A DNA stretch of 64,000 nt from Amyloporia xantha (lineage: Eukaryota; Basidiomycota; Agaricomycetes; Polyporales; Adustoporiaceae). The notes under the pieces were generated by a model. The model ran no database searches and was not told the origin of the DNA. It saw only the letters and a list, made by a program, of their open reading frames with translations. A program made the position numbers and the translations under genes. The stretch is taken from assembly GCA_036971615.1 (NCBI GenBank), contig JAYKKR010000002.1, forward strand, positions 4,030,001 through 4,094,000. The letters are read 5' to 3'. Below are positions 1-11,410 of the stretch, piece after piece (within the stretch, counting starts at the first letter, position 1; every line of letters begins with the position of its first letter).

Positions 1-1
1 C

Positions 2-619
2 GATGACGACGATGACTTCGAACCCACTCAGAGCACGACTCAGGATATCGAGCAGGAGTCAGGCTCTACGCCGTCGGAAGATGGAGATGATGCCGATGAT
101 GCCGATGGTGAGGCCGTTCAGCTCTACGCAGACCTCTCACAGGAGGCGGCTACCTCCGCTTCGGCGCCGCTCCTTTTGGCCCACATGACGTCGGACTCTC
201 CTCTCACCCGCCGGCGCTACAGAAAGCTCGTGTCTGAGCCACGACGAGAGGAAAGTGCTGATGAGTGGGATGAGTTTGTCAGTGAGAGGAGGCATGTCAA
301 GGCGCTCATGAAAGAGGACGAGTCATCAGAGAGCAGACGCAACTGCGTTATCTGTACCGTCGAGCCGAGAGATATAATCTGTTGGCCTTGTCGGTAAGTG
401 TTCTAGCATACCCGTGAACCGATGGTGCTTATTCGCACGGTACCAGATGTCTGGCGCTGTGCAACGACTGTCGGGAGAACCTGGCGTCGCGGTCGTCAGC
501 GTCGAAGCATACATGTCCATGTTGTCGTCGAAGGTACGTGTGATGATCTGTTCCCTAGGAACCGTACTCATTTAGTTTCCTACAGTGTGGAAGGCTACTC
601 TAAAATATACATTCCCTAA
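2..619 (+). CDS. C-terminal part of a RING-finger protein (5' end outside window)
   Basis: Only the last part of this gene is in the window, and the frame is open from base 2. Three exons are read: 2-393, 447-533 and 586-619, joined by GT-AG introns of 53 and 52 nt. The visible protein starts with an acidic, low-complexity stretch rich in Asp, Glu, Ser and Thr. It ends in a RING-type zinc finger with pairs CVIC, CRC, CNDC and CPCC, where the usual His ligand position is Cys. A short tail ending YSKIYIP follows. A RING at the extreme C-terminus is the arrangement of fungal Asi1/Asi3-type and related ubiquitin ligases, so an E3 ligase role is likely. Membrane segments, if present, would lie in the missing N-terminal part, so the exact family is uncertain. 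Confidence 0.75.
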
Positions 620-1880
620 ATTTGGCCTGGCATCTGTGTACAATATATGTACGAATGTTGTATATTTATTTCGCAACACACCTTCTGAACGTCGATGCCG
701 TGATCGTGGCCTAAATGATATCTTGCCGGATGGTGAAACCTCAAGCCACTAAACACCCGATTTTGGTCTCGACCCGCAGGGTGTTTACTACGCAGTCACC
801 ATTAACAAAAGACTGGAGCATGCTATTCCACAGCAAATTACCGCACCGATGATTCGGATCCCGACCAGTAGAATGTGCAGACAAGACCATCAATCGGAAT
901 TCAACGCATCTCAAACACCGCGTGGATTCTGGACCTATTTACGACGCATGCCACGGTGTCCGAAGATGTCCTGAGGCTATGCACTTTCAAAGTTATTATA
1001 CTTACCTGGGGCTGTATTCTTCACGATCAAACAAGCAACCTGTTACGGTCCAATTATGCACATGCCGACAGGGGACAGCTCTGACCGCGTACAAGCCTAG
1101 GAGCGTTTAGTATTTTTACTCAATTCTGCTGCGGCGTGGTCGCGTATACAGCCTCCTGTGCGAATAAACTCTTCTGAGCTCATTTTCGAGCCGAACAACG
1201 CAGCGTGTATTTTGCTGTCATTCTGAGCGACTTTCGCCAGCGGTTCCGAAAGCTGTGGACCAGAGCGCCGTGGCATTCGCAAAAAGCCTAGCTGCGCTCG
1301 CATGTCTCCATACGTTTCTTAGAATTCGATGGATTGTCAGCTGAATCACGCTGGGCTGTATGTGTCAATGGCAACCCATGGTAAGAGGTAATTAGAAGAC
1401 TCGAGTGCAGATGGCCAAGACATGCACGTATGCAATTTCTACATCTCCTATACTGATATTGCATAAAAAATCAGGGTCTTCTTCGCATGCCATCTAGGTT
1501 GTCACTGTGGACGCGGCGCTACCACATAAGGTGGTGATGACGCCGCTCCCAGCCGGGTGGCCAAATTTACCCATCATTATTGAGCGATGTGAACTGGGTT
1601 TCAACCAGACTTCCGATCAAAACGATTGAGACGTTGATAGTTAACTCGGTTGATTGAGCAGAAAGCACACTGTCACGGAAACTGGAACAGTACACGGAGA
1701 GCATGAACCACAAGCACAGTTGCTTGATCTGGAAGGGGCGGGTGTGAGCGAGCCAATGGAAAGGCGTGAGAATCGGGGGAATTACGGGGGTCGCAGTTTC
1801 CGGAGGACGGACTGGGTGTGGTCACCCCAAACACCCTCGACGACTTTCCCGACAAAACTCACGCCCGAGGCAAGCAAGCA
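620..1880. other. Intergenic, no gene seen
   Basis: Between the RING gene and the next start codon only short, unconserved open frames are present. It should hold the 3' end of the RING transcript and, near 1650-1880, the promoter and leader of the downstream gene. No repeat or RNA gene was recognised. Confidence 0.5.
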
Positions 1881-3282
1881 ATGGCGACCGGCGCGGCTGC
1901 AGCGTCCTCCTCCTCTGCGTCGAACAGCAACAACACCCCTCTCCTCGCCACTGGAGACTGGACAAAAAATCTCGTCCATCTCGCCAAAACCGCTGAACTC
2001 AAGTATGTCCCCTCTCGCCCCGAGTCCTCTCCCCTTTCCTATCCGATCCTCTCGTCCCGTCCACCGTGGGCCAAAGGAGTCGAGACCGTAATGTCCGATT
2101 TCCACCGGTAGCTTTCACGGATACAATTCTCGCTCTCTCTCCGTTCTTCGTCCATGTCTCGTCGTCCGGTCTGATCCTCTTACCGGCGCCACGCTTGATT
2201 CCCCCACCCCTGCATCGCATCGCTCTTCTTTTGAACATTACCTCGCACCGCATCGTGGCTAATCTTGGATCGCAGGAAGCATGCACTCACACTCCAGCTG
2301 CACACGGCGCACATCCTCTCCGCACATGCCTCGCTCGAGTCCAAAAACAAGGCGATCCAGGATCTGAAGGAGCAGAAGAACAAGTTGAGTCGCGCCCGCC
2401 TGGTTACCCTGGTTCACGTTGTTAATCAGATGCTGGGTGTAGGCTGGAGAGCGAGCGATCGAGGCTGCTGAATTGCTTGCGAGAGGTGTGTCCGTTCATG
2501 CTGCGGCGCCACACGATTGAACCCGAGAGTATTCTTGGGTTTGCTTAAACCATGTTCTGTCCTCATTATAGGTCAATGAAGATCGAGACAAGGTATGCTT
2601 ATTTGCGAACTGCCTGACGTAACAACCTTCATTGTCATCTCGCCAGGCTGACATGATGGAAGCCACACTTAACAAAGAGTACGTATGGCCGTCTATTCTC
2701 AGGGGTATCCTGCTACGGGTGCTATACTTGACCCAAACTTTCCCATTCAATGCGATTTATCCCTCGTGTCTTCTGCATGTCGGACTCACGCTTGATCCTG
2801 CGTCATTATATCATCATCGTCTAAAACAGGTGTTAACTGACCCTCATATAGGTGCTTGGACCTGCGTCAGAAGATTCAAGTTATCACTGATGGGGAGTAC
2901 TCCTCTGCGAAGCAGGACGTTGACAGGCTCAGGCAGGAACTCGGGCAACCACCCTTGCCCAGCCTGCAAAACACGCTGGAGGAAAAGTCCGCCCAGTGCG
3001 TCACCCTGACGTGCTGTGCCGCACCCGCACGCTGATGTCTATTTCCGTCACGCCAGGTACCTGAAGGAGCTGCGAATACAGACAGAAAAAGCAGCCGCCG
3101 CAGCGAACAACAAGCGCGTTGCGGAGGAGTCGAGCACGGACGGCCAGCCTGCGGGGAAACGCCCGCGAGGCCGGCCGAAAGGCAGCAAAACGAGCAAGAA
3201 CAAGTCGAAAGATTCGACGGCTGCTGCGTCAGCGACGCCTGCGCCGGCGACCGCTCCCGCGACTGCCGCAGCACTTTCGTAA
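1881..3282 (+). CDS. Conserved coiled-coil protein with C-terminal AT-hook-like motif
   Basis: Seven exons are supported by frame and splice signals: 1881-2002, 2276-2383, 2443-2485, 2572-2592, 2647-2678, 2852-2995 and 3057-3282, giving 231 residues. The product opens with an Ala/Ser/Asn-rich leader. A long polar alpha-helical region follows (about residues 25-165), heavy in Leu, Lys, Glu and Gln at helix-like spacing, which suggests a coiled coil. The last 60 residues are basic and carry PRGRPKGSK, an AT-hook core (RGRP), followed by an Ala/Thr/Pro-rich tail. I recognise the organisation as that of a conserved basidiomycete protein but know no assigned function. A chromatin- or DNA-associated scaffold is inferred from the AT-hook only. 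The very small exons (21 and 32 nt) are kept because they preserve the frame and the helix. Confidence 0.75.
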
Positions 3283-5783
3283 ACCCCGCACATCATCGTT
3301 CGGTGGGCACTCGTCATGCGCGCGATGAGATCAGGATTATGGACAGTCGGTCCGCAGCGCCATGATGCATGATGGGTGATGATGGGTGACGTGGACCGGG
3401 GTATGGTGCCGTCCGTGTGCGTAACTTTGTACACTTTTCCGTATGTGCCTTGGCGAGCTATTGTTGCCGCGCTGGACGCGTACGTGTAGCAGTCGTGTCG
3501 AGTGGTGTTCTCTGTTCCATATCGTTGTTGTACCAGTATGATCACGCGCACGACACGCATCAGATGACTCGGACAATATATCAATGCATATTTGGATTGC
3601 TCTCAATTCAGTCGTCTCTGCTGGGAATTCGGATATAGCGCATGTTGATTGTTAGCTTAGCACCGTCGACACACCAGCACAGCGCCGGGCTTACAGTTTG
3701 TTGGCTTAGAAACCCACGCCGCCCAGAGTCATCAACGCCGTATGCAGCAAGTCGATCAGTCATAATCCGGTCATAGGCGCCACTCATACCTCAATGCGGG
3801 CTGACCAATCTGATCCCGACTCAGCACCAAGCGTGGATGAGTCAAATTCCAGTCATGCGAGCGAAGCTGAGCACGCAACAGCGAAACACACCGACGCGAT
3901 GGGCTTTATGTATTCCGCTAGCTGATTCATACGATGACTTGTTCGCCGTGTGCACTGTGCAGGACTGAATAATCTATCACAGGTGTTCGGTGCGATAGGT
4001 ACAGTACTGGTACCTCCCGAGTGGCGCGGATGCAGATCGACATTACCATATCCGGCGATTGACGCCGCCGGTCGTCGGCGTCTAATTGAAAGCTATCGGG
4101 AGAAGCACATCTCTAGCACGATATCCAAATAAATTGAAATCAATATGTTGCACGTAGCGGAAGCGCGCCCGCAAGCGAGAGAACCCAAGCCTGCAATAAA
4201 CGCGTCGGGGATCTGTTCTGCACCGCACTGAATGCACGTCTTCCCAGGGAGGGTCCTAGTCACCAGCGAGCATGTATTTACGGCATTCCAATCAAGGCAT
4301 GAGACACGTTTGGACACTAGTACGCGAGCATCTGAATCTCAATCCGGGACGTGCACCCACCGGCGAGGACACGCCAGGAGGCACTGGGCCAGCGAATAGG
4401 GCGTGACGCCGCCGTCTCGCGTAGAGGCCGTAGCGTGCCAAGGCTCAAGCCCACCCCTCCCCGTCGGCGTCACGCCGTGCGTGTGGAGATTCTGCGGGAG
4501 AGATGGGCCTCGGAGGCGGTGATGGGACAGCGCGCGAGCGCCCGTGCGTCCCGAGTTGACAACTTGGCACTGTCGTCGGTAGGCACGTTGTGATAATTCC
4601 GGGATGGCTCGCTGCCGGCGCGCAGAATCGACGGAGGGGTGGGTCGACGACGGTGGTCTGCGGGGGTGCCTTGCGACGGTGAAATGATAATTCGCGAGCG
4701 GGCACGGGCGGGCTAGCGACGAGTGATAATCCCAGCTGCGTGGATATCAGTGTGTGTGTACATGTCAACTGTCGTCTTAGGAGGAGAGGAGAAAGAATGC
4801 CGGCGACGTGAATCATGAGCCCGGATCGCACATGTTAATGTTTCGTTGCGATTGAAGGCCTGGAGTGAGAATAGGAGTATGGATGTGGATACTAGATAGA
4901 ACTACTCGGACAAAGTACTGAGATTCAGATTTACTTAGCACGGGAGATCAGAGGGCGAGACGAAACAGACGGGGTCTGGAATTGTAATGACGAGCTAAGT
5001 ACAGGCTAGAGTACGGTGTATGGGATCGTAGCCCGCTTCGGGGAAGCCTGGACGCCGTGTAGCAAATGATGCCATTTGCTGAGGAAGATAGGAGCGGTGA
5101 TCTAGGCGGCGTGGGGGAGAGGATTGCTTGCATCTCATGACACCCGATCGAGTCGGGAGGGGAGGAATGGCTCGATATGGCACCTGCATGCAGATCTGGA
5201 GCTTTGGCAGGTTATGGGACAGGTTCGAGGCCTGAGGGAGATTGGAAGGCAGCTGGGCGGCCGGGGCTGATAGGGGACCGAGGCGGATAGTGCTAATTCG
5301 ACCGGGAGAAACGCACGAACAATGGGCAGCAGGAAATCGAATGGCGATTCCATTCTGTACGCAGCGAAAAGCTCGCCACCGGCATCGAACAGTTTAGAAT
5401 GTCCGACGCGGCCGACGACGACGACGACGCACGAAGGCAAGCCGAGGACGTCGGAGGAGGAGCCACTCGGCGCCTCTGCTACGAGTCGGCCGTGCCGAGC
5501 CGCCGAAGGGGATGGCAGCTGCTGATTGGTGGCGGGAGGCTTAACGCGTGACCGGGGAGTCCGGTTGACGCGCGCTTTGCCGGCAGGGCCTGAGTCAGAC
5601 GCGAGCCGTCCGAACGACCACGCACTGGCACTGCGCCTGCTGCGTCTGCACAGCGCCCATCTCAGATCCACCCTCCCGAACCTGCTTGCCCCCAAGGCCA
5701 CATTTATACCCGGCTCAGATGGCCACAGTTCCCCCACTCCCTCTCTCCTCGTCGCCCTCTCCAGCCCCGCCACCTCTTCCCCC
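3283..5783. other. Long intergenic region, no gene seen
   Basis: This 2.5-kb gap between two plus-strand genes has no open frame resembling a conserved protein. The long minus-strand frame at 5135-5902 is antisense to the cyclin leader and is read as a shadow. The last few hundred bases are C/T-rich on the plus strand just before the cyclin start, as expected of a fungal core promoter. Confidence 0.5.
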
Positions 5784-6989
5784 ATGGTCGTCCCCGCTTC
5801 ATTCCACAGCGCCCCTGTCCACCAGGCGTCCCTCGTCGATCCCTCTCTCCACAATCCCGCCATCCTCGAGCTCGTCAAAGTCGACCTCTCGAGGAATTTC
5901 ATCGGTGGGCAGGATCGTCGTTCATCTCCTATGCCCGTGCCTGACTTTGCCTTTCACAGAGCACATCGTCGACACGGTAGTCGAGGCAGTCGACTATGCC
6001 CTCGGTCGCCCCTCTTCCTCCTCGCGCGGACGCTCCCTCTCTCGCCACACTGAGCACGCCACCTTCTCCGCCTTTGTCGCGGATGTCATCCACAAGGCTG
6101 AGATCAAGGTCCCCGCCCTCCTCGTCACCCTCGTCTACATCGACAGGGCCAAGCCCCACCTCCAGATCGCCCTCGAGCAATGGGCCTGCGAGCGTGTCTT
6201 CCTCGGCGCCCTGATCGTCGCTAACAAAGTAAGCTTCGCGTCTGCTCTCTCTCCCTCGAGCGTCCCACTAACGCCGCATACAGTACCTCAACGACTCGAC
6301 GCTAAAGAACGTACACTGGGCGCTATGCACCGGCGTCTTCGGCAAGCGCGACATCGGACGGATCGAGCGCGAGTTCCTCGACGTCCTCGATTTCGAGCTC
6401 TCCGTCTCCGAGGCAGACCTGCTCGCGCACCACTCGGCCGTCATGGCGCTCACGCACGACAGCCACCGCGTTCGCGCGCACGCACATCACTCGTCTCCAC
6501 GTCGGCAGTCGCGCTCTCCGCCACGGTCGCGCTCGCGGTGGAGCGCAGACTCGAGCGAGATGGACGTCGACTCGGACGTGTCATCCGAGCTCAGCGCGTC
6601 GCCCCGCACGCCCGGCGACGCGCGGTATCTCCCCGCCCGCCAAGTATACACACGAACAGCACATCGAGGTCGTGCGATCGCCCGCGCCGACCTCCTCCGC
6701 ATCGTCGACCAGCTCAGGCACGGCGCCCGTGCCCCAGTTCGTCGTCCTGCCCACGCCGCCGCAGGCCCACGTCGCGACGCACGGCGACACGGCGTACGGG
6801 CAGCGCGAGCCACAGCACCGGCGGATGTCGTCCGCGCTGCAGCTGCTACACTCGTTCCCGCTCCCCCACTTCGCGCCGCGGCCGTCGGGCTACGCGCGGC
6901 ATTCTGCATCGACGAGCGCGTGCAGGCCGATCGAGGCGCAGCCGCTGCCGGGGCCGACGATGGCGTATCCGCGGCAGGTGCTCGCGTGA
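5784..6989 (+). CDS. Pcl/Pho80-type cyclin (G1/S-specific PCL1-like)
   Basis: Four exons (5784-5904, 5960-6228, 6284-6577, 6645-6989) give 342 residues. After a short N-terminus the first ~150 residues form a cyclin-box fold of the Pho80/Pcl family. Recognisable blocks are the helix with TFSAFVADVIHKAEI, LLVTLVYIDRA, ERVFLGALIVANKYLND, and the end helix GRIEREFLDVLDFELSV. Such cyclins bind a Pho85-class cyclin-dependent kinase and act in G1 progression, morphogenesis or phosphate signalling. The tail is a Ser/Arg/Pro-rich disordered region. The third intron (6578-6644, 67 nt) is weakly supported. It was chosen because it moves the reading from an Arg-rich frame into one containing a SSALQLLHSFP segment; without it the protein would run in another frame to about 7285. 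The upstream in-frame ATG at 5526 was rejected as leader sequence. Confidence 0.8.
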
Positions 6990-7901
6990 GCACTTCAACT
7001 GCACGTTGTACAAAATTCCCGCATGCCTCCTACGTACTGTGCGAGGCAGACAACACTCATTATCATACCCTAATTTTCGCGCTCTACTTACCGTTATGCA
7101 CCGATAATCGCAGCACTCGCACCCCGTTCGCAGTGTACACTAGAATATCTATCTATTTACTCATCGCAGCTACGACCGCATTGTACAGTAGACTATATCA
7201 ACCAATGGCAGTTCCCCCGCTTCTCGAACGCACTTCACACCGTGTGCACACTCGGATTCAGATGTACTACCAACAGCTTGCCTAAGGATTGACAGTCTTG
7301 TGCGTGTCTCCTGAGCTTTCAGTCAGCACCAGTGTCAGCACGGTGCTCAGGATGGCCCGAGAATCGAAAGGGTGCACATGTGGAACTGTAGCAAATTTGA
7401 AGTGGCCACCACGAGCTCGCGAGCGCGGCGGGCTCGGACGGGCTTTGTCAGTCGTGCTCACTCAGACCCGTTGTGCAGAGTCAGAGCGTCCCAGTCAGCA
7501 TCCGCCGCTCGTGACGTCAGCCCGCCGGGCGTGTGCGCGTTCCACTCGATCGTTCCGCCGGAAGGGGCTTCGTAAACGATCGGAACCGCAGCGGAGGCAC
7601 ACCGGCCGACGTTCGATCCGCGTTTTCTCGTTTTTTTTGGTCCTCTCTTTTCGTGCGCGACAGGATTCCGGGGATTTGTCCCGCGGGAGGAGTCAAGCTC
7701 AGCTATGAAACGGGTGGACTCTAGAGCGCACGTGCGGCGATATCGATGAGATCGACCGTGTACGGTTGCCGAGCGGTATCAGGTCTGATTTTGCATTTTG
7801 CATTTTCGCATTGTGCTGTCCCACGGCGCCTCCCCGGATCAAATGTCTGATCCGGGAAATTAGACGCCCTCCCGCCCATCGGCACTACCACTCCATCGCT
7901 G
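6990..7901. other. Intergenic region between cyclin gene and transposon nest
   Basis: No conserved coding frame is visible. The first 300 bases are AT-richer and likely include the cyclin 3' UTR. A perfect CRE-like palindrome, TGACGTCA, lies near 7510, but no gene start is evident next to it. Confidence 0.4.
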
Positions 7902-7903
7902 TA

Positions 7904-8469
7904 GACAGTGTCCTCATGCCGTTTATTAGCTTGTAGTACTGCTTAAAAATAAAGGCTATAAGTAAAAATACATTATACACTTCGTACATAGGACAGTTTC
8001 TTTTCTTACCGAAGTATTGGAAAAATTACTCTTTTTAGGATGGCCGACATTCGGACGATGAGTTTCCAAATCTGGTAATATCCGCGAGGCATAAAAATCT
8101 CCGTGCTTTTGCACATATAATCCTGTTATATGTTTTTGTTAATTGAGAATTGGTTGATACCATGTTCAGTATAGACATTTTCTCATTTCCTCTACATAAG
8201 TTGATGAATTGAGTGCTTGATAGACTTCAGAGGTGTTGTATATACCTATTCTGAAGCCAATAGGTGTGAGCGAATGATTATCAGTGTAATTTACCAAAAT
8301 AAGTAATTCATCTCGGAGTCCGAATGTGGCGCCACCAAAGAATGATTTTTTGCAACACTGCACTAAAGAAAAGAGACTGTCCTATGTATGAAGTGTATAA
8401 TGTATTTTTACTTATAGCCTTTATTTTTAAGCAGTACTAAAAGCTAATAAACGGCGTGAGGACACTGTC
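7904..8469. mobile_element. MITE-A: 566-bp inverted-repeat element flanked by TA
   Basis: The two ends are about 105-nt inverted repeats starting GACAGTGTCCTCA. By eye they differ at roughly four positions. A TA dinucleotide flanks each end (7902-7903 and 8470-8471), the target duplication typical of Tc1/mariner-type elements. The ~350-bp interior is AT-rich and has no transposase frame, so the element is non-autonomous. Its right-hand TA is also the left-hand TA of the neighbouring 201-bp element, so the two were inserted side by side. Confidence 0.8.
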
Positions 8470-8471
8470 TA

Positions 8472-8672
8472 CATCAGCAAATGTCAAATTTGACTTATCC
8501 ACTTAATCACACTTTTTTCGACTTTTTGTCCTGTTTAAGACATTTAAGACTGGTTTAAGACCATTTCAAAGTGAAGGGATCGTATTAATTTTGTCTTAAT
8601 GCACTTAATTCTCTTATTAAGACAGATAAGTGCAATATAAGTACACTAAGGCAAATTTGACATTTCCTGATG
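8472..8672 (+). mobile_element. MITE-B copy 1, 201 bp
   Basis: The element begins CATCAGCAAATGTCAAATTTG and ends with the reverse complement of CATCAGGAAATGTCAAATTTG, giving terminal inverted repeats of about 22 bp. A second copy in opposite orientation lies at 9180-9380 and appears identical over all 201 bp. The left flank has TA (8470-8471). The right flank reads AC instead of TA, so the expected duplication is degraded on that side. No coding capacity. Confidence 0.8.
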
Positions 8673-8843
8673 ACGACGAGTGAGCGAAAGGTTGTGACTT
8701 AGCTCAGAATCGAAGTAGCAGCGCATAGATAAGTACCCAGGGGACAGGGCAGAGCTCCTCATCGAGCGGCGATCCGCAGCGCTGTACATTTCCGACTGAC
8801 ACGAGGCCTGACACGAGGAACCTCTGTCAGTACTGTGGTCACG

Positions 8844-8857
8844 AAGTCGCGTAAGAG
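8844..8857 (+). repeat. Target-site duplication of the LINE, left copy
   Basis: The 14-mer AAGTCGCGTAAGAG is repeated exactly at 11177-11190, immediately after the poly(A) tract. The two copies bracket the LINE fragment and mark its insertion boundaries. Confidence 0.85.
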
Positions 8858-8858
8858 T

Positions 8859-10819
8859 AACCCAAAGTGGAAGCACATCAAGTGGATCCAAAAGGAGCTA
8901 CAAACAGCGCAGTCTAGAGCGGCTAGGTGGATAACAGGCTGTTTCAGAACTACGCCAGTAGGCGCCATGGAAATGTTGGCCGGGCTCGTCCCGGTCCGTT
9001 TCCAAGTGGACAGATACATGGAAAAAGCGGCTCTTCGAGCCCGCCGACTCCATGAAGGACACCCAATGCGGGCTATACTGCCCGATGGATGGGTGGTCAA
9101 TCAAACCAACATCATCGCTCCGTTCCCATTGCGGGCGCGGAAGGTGAAGAAGGAAGTAGTGACGCCGTTGACTCACATACATCAGGAAATGTCAAATTTG
9201 CCTTAGTGTACTTATATTGCACTTATCTGTCTTAATAAGAGAATTAAGTGCATTAAGACAAAATTAATACGATCCCTTCACTTTGAAATGGTCTTAAACC
9301 AGTCTTAAATGTCTTAAACAGGACAAAAAGTCGAAAAAAGTGTGATTAAGTGGATAAGTCAAATTTGACATTTGCTGATGTAGATGAGATCGGGCGTCAA
9401 ACTGCCGAGGACTTCGCGCCGCTTCATGCGGAGGCACGGCCCGGCTTTAGAGTATTGGATCAGTTCCAATCACAAATGACTGAGTTATTTTTGGATGGGA
9501 AAGGCATCCCGCCCAAGAATGACACGGCAGAGTTTAATAAGTGGATGGACAAGTCCTGGTGGCCGGAGTTCCGGTCACAACAGGCGCGTATGTTCGGACG
9601 CTTACTGTTCACCGACGGATCCTATAAATCGGATCAGGACGGCACTAGATCTGGAAGTTCATGGCTAGTCATGGACGGGCCCTTCCAGGTAAACAGCGGC
9701 AAATTTGGTGGGGGGAAATCCCTCAGCTATGATGCTGAAATGATGGCGCTTGCACGAGGTCTTCGTGAGGTAACTCGTGAAGCCGAGTATGACATCATCC
9801 ACATCACAATCCTGTCTGATAACAAGGCAGCATTGAAACAAATTATACGACCCAATGTGGGGCCATCTCAGATGGCAGCCATATCGGGTTGCCAATCGAT
9901 CCGGGCATTCCTCCAGGATAGACCGGATCGTACAGTAACCTTTATGTGGATACCTTCACACAAAGGAATTGAGCCGAATGAGCTGGTAGATAAACTGGCG
10001 AAAGAGGCACTAGAATCGGAACAACCTGAGTTTGTTTCGTACTCAATGGCACTCCAGCGGATTAAATCCCGCATGATGGCTAAATGGAATGCGTTAGCCA
10101 ATGATTTGGAAAACACTAAATATAGGGGTAACCAGTTATGGGTCACCGAAAATCCCTTGCATGCAGCCACGGCCAAGCGCACGTGGTTGTTCAAGCGAGT
10201 GGGAAAATCAAATAAGGAAACAGCGCGCGTAGCGCGAGTCCTTACAAATCATTTCCCTAGCGGTTCATACCGAGAGAGATTCAACATAGCGGGTCCCATT
10301 GAGTGCCTTTGTGGTCTCAGTGACGGCCCGGAAACACGGGAACACATCTTGTTTGAGTGTCCGTTCTGGATACGCACCAAGGGAGCGTGGGTACCCCCTG
10401 CGTCCCAAGAGGAAAGTCATCAGGAAAGAAGGAGGCGGTCACAGCGCCACTGGACAGAAGATGACGTATTGGAGTTCCTCCGGCTAAATAGCTGGGTGGC
10501 AACATTCGAATGGGCCGAGATTTTATCTATGGCTCACGAGGATCGTGAGGAGGGAGATTACCATTCGCTTGCGAATGCGACGCTCCATGCCCACACTAAA
10601 GGACGAGTGGCGGCTTGGAAGAAATTCCATGATGAGCGCCACCTAGACCCAGACACAACAGAAGCGTGTAGCGCTAAGTTCAATGAATTTACTGAATGGT
10701 ACGACGTGCTCAAGGCGTCGGAAGACATTCAGAAAGAGTGGAGGGGGATCCTGGAACACTTAGATGACCCAGATCCCCCTTCTCCTGCATCTAGTGGTCA
10801 ATCACTAGATTACGAATAG
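8859..10819 (+). pseudogene. LINE ORF2 fragment: end of reverse transcriptase plus RNase H
   Basis: The coding frame runs from 8859 to 9179 and resumes at 9383 after the inserted MITE. Removing the MITE and one TA restores an uninterrupted frame reading ...LTHI-DEIGRQ.... The first part is the C-terminal region of a LINE reverse transcriptase (QTAQSRAARWITG, then the RTTPVGAMEML block). The second part carries a type I RNase H domain with all four acidic positions: FTDGS, YDAEMMAL, LSDNKAAL and NELVDKLAKEA, plus WIPSHKG. A Cys/His-containing C-terminal region (CLCG...EHILFECPFW) follows. The catalytic reverse-transcriptase core and the upstream endonuclease are missing, so the copy cannot move by itself. 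Confidence 0.88.
9180..9380 (-). mobile_element. MITE-B copy 2, inserted in the LINE at a TA site
   Basis: This is the inverted twin of the element at 8472-8672. It lies inside the LINE coding frame and is flanked on both sides by TA (9178-9179 and 9381-9382). Deleting the element and one TA rejoins codons for His-Ile and Asp-Glu-Ile in frame. That proves the boundaries and shows the MITE arrived after the LINE. Its own ends are the ~22-bp inverted repeats CATCAG(G/C)AAATG.... Confidence 0.92.
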
Positions 10820-11147
10820 CCTGCTTCTCTGCCCCGAAAACTGTAGGGGCGAAGGTGAGGGCACCTAGCGACGAGATGCCTTACCGGGCGCCCATCCTTT
10901 ACTAGCCTTAGGTGGAAGTGCCTTTGGTCGTGGGCGTGCGTGGGAGCCTCTAATTGGGGTTCCCCCTGAGTGCGCTCCGGGGACCGGCCTTACGGGGACG
11001 GTTATGGTATGGTGTTAAGGTAGGGCGGCTTCGCCGCCCCAGGTTGCAGACCACTCTGGAAAGCGACCACAGTAGGGCGTGGAGCCCATAGTTCATTTAT
11101 ACCCGGCACTCTACATGTACTCAGTAGTATGGAGTATAAATTCGTAG

Positions 11148-11176
<29 letters not shown>

Positions 11177-11179
<3 letters not shown>

Positions 11180-11190
11180 TCGCGTAAGAG
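11177..11190 (+). repeat. Target-site duplication of the LINE, right copy
   Basis: Exact second copy of AAGTCGCGTAAGAG; its first two A residues merge with the poly(A) tail. The 220 bases after it, up to the next start codon, are the promoter and leader of the GTPase gene. Confidence 0.85.
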
Positions 11191-11410
11191 CCTGTATATA
11201 GTATTCAATATGCAACGTTGCGCAATCTGCATGCATAGCGACACACGGTCAGCTTTGAACTTACCGCAATGAGCGCGCCCTTACTTCCATCAGCGCTAGT
11301 CAACTGCTCATAAGATGAGGCCTGAAGGCCTGACTGACAATGCCATCCTTTTCAAGACTTCAGACAGACCTTATTCTTTCTATTGAGCACTTGACACCAC
11401 TCACAGAACA

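Larger units (their letters stand above)
8858..11178 (+). mobile_element. 5'-truncated LINE-type retrotransposon with poly(A) tail
   Basis: The insert starts within reverse-transcriptase coding sequence, continues through an RNase H domain and a 3' untranslated region, and ends in about 26 A residues (11153-11178). It is bracketed by an exact 14-bp target duplication. These are hallmarks of target-primed reverse transcription with 5' truncation. A 201-bp MITE (9180-9380) was inserted later. The 3' UTR holds a GGGCGGC-TTC-GCCGCCC hairpin near 11024-11040. The intact duplication and open frame suggest a fairly recent insertion. Confidence 0.88.

Noticed and set aside
5135..5902. 255-codon minus-strand open frame
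   Set aside because: Antisense to the cyclin leader and first exon; composition follows the GC-rich complement and no domain or splice logic is visible.
9350..10819. Stand-alone RNase H gene starting at 9350
   Set aside because: The first codons lie in the MITE; the real frame continues from upstream LINE sequence before the MITE insertion.
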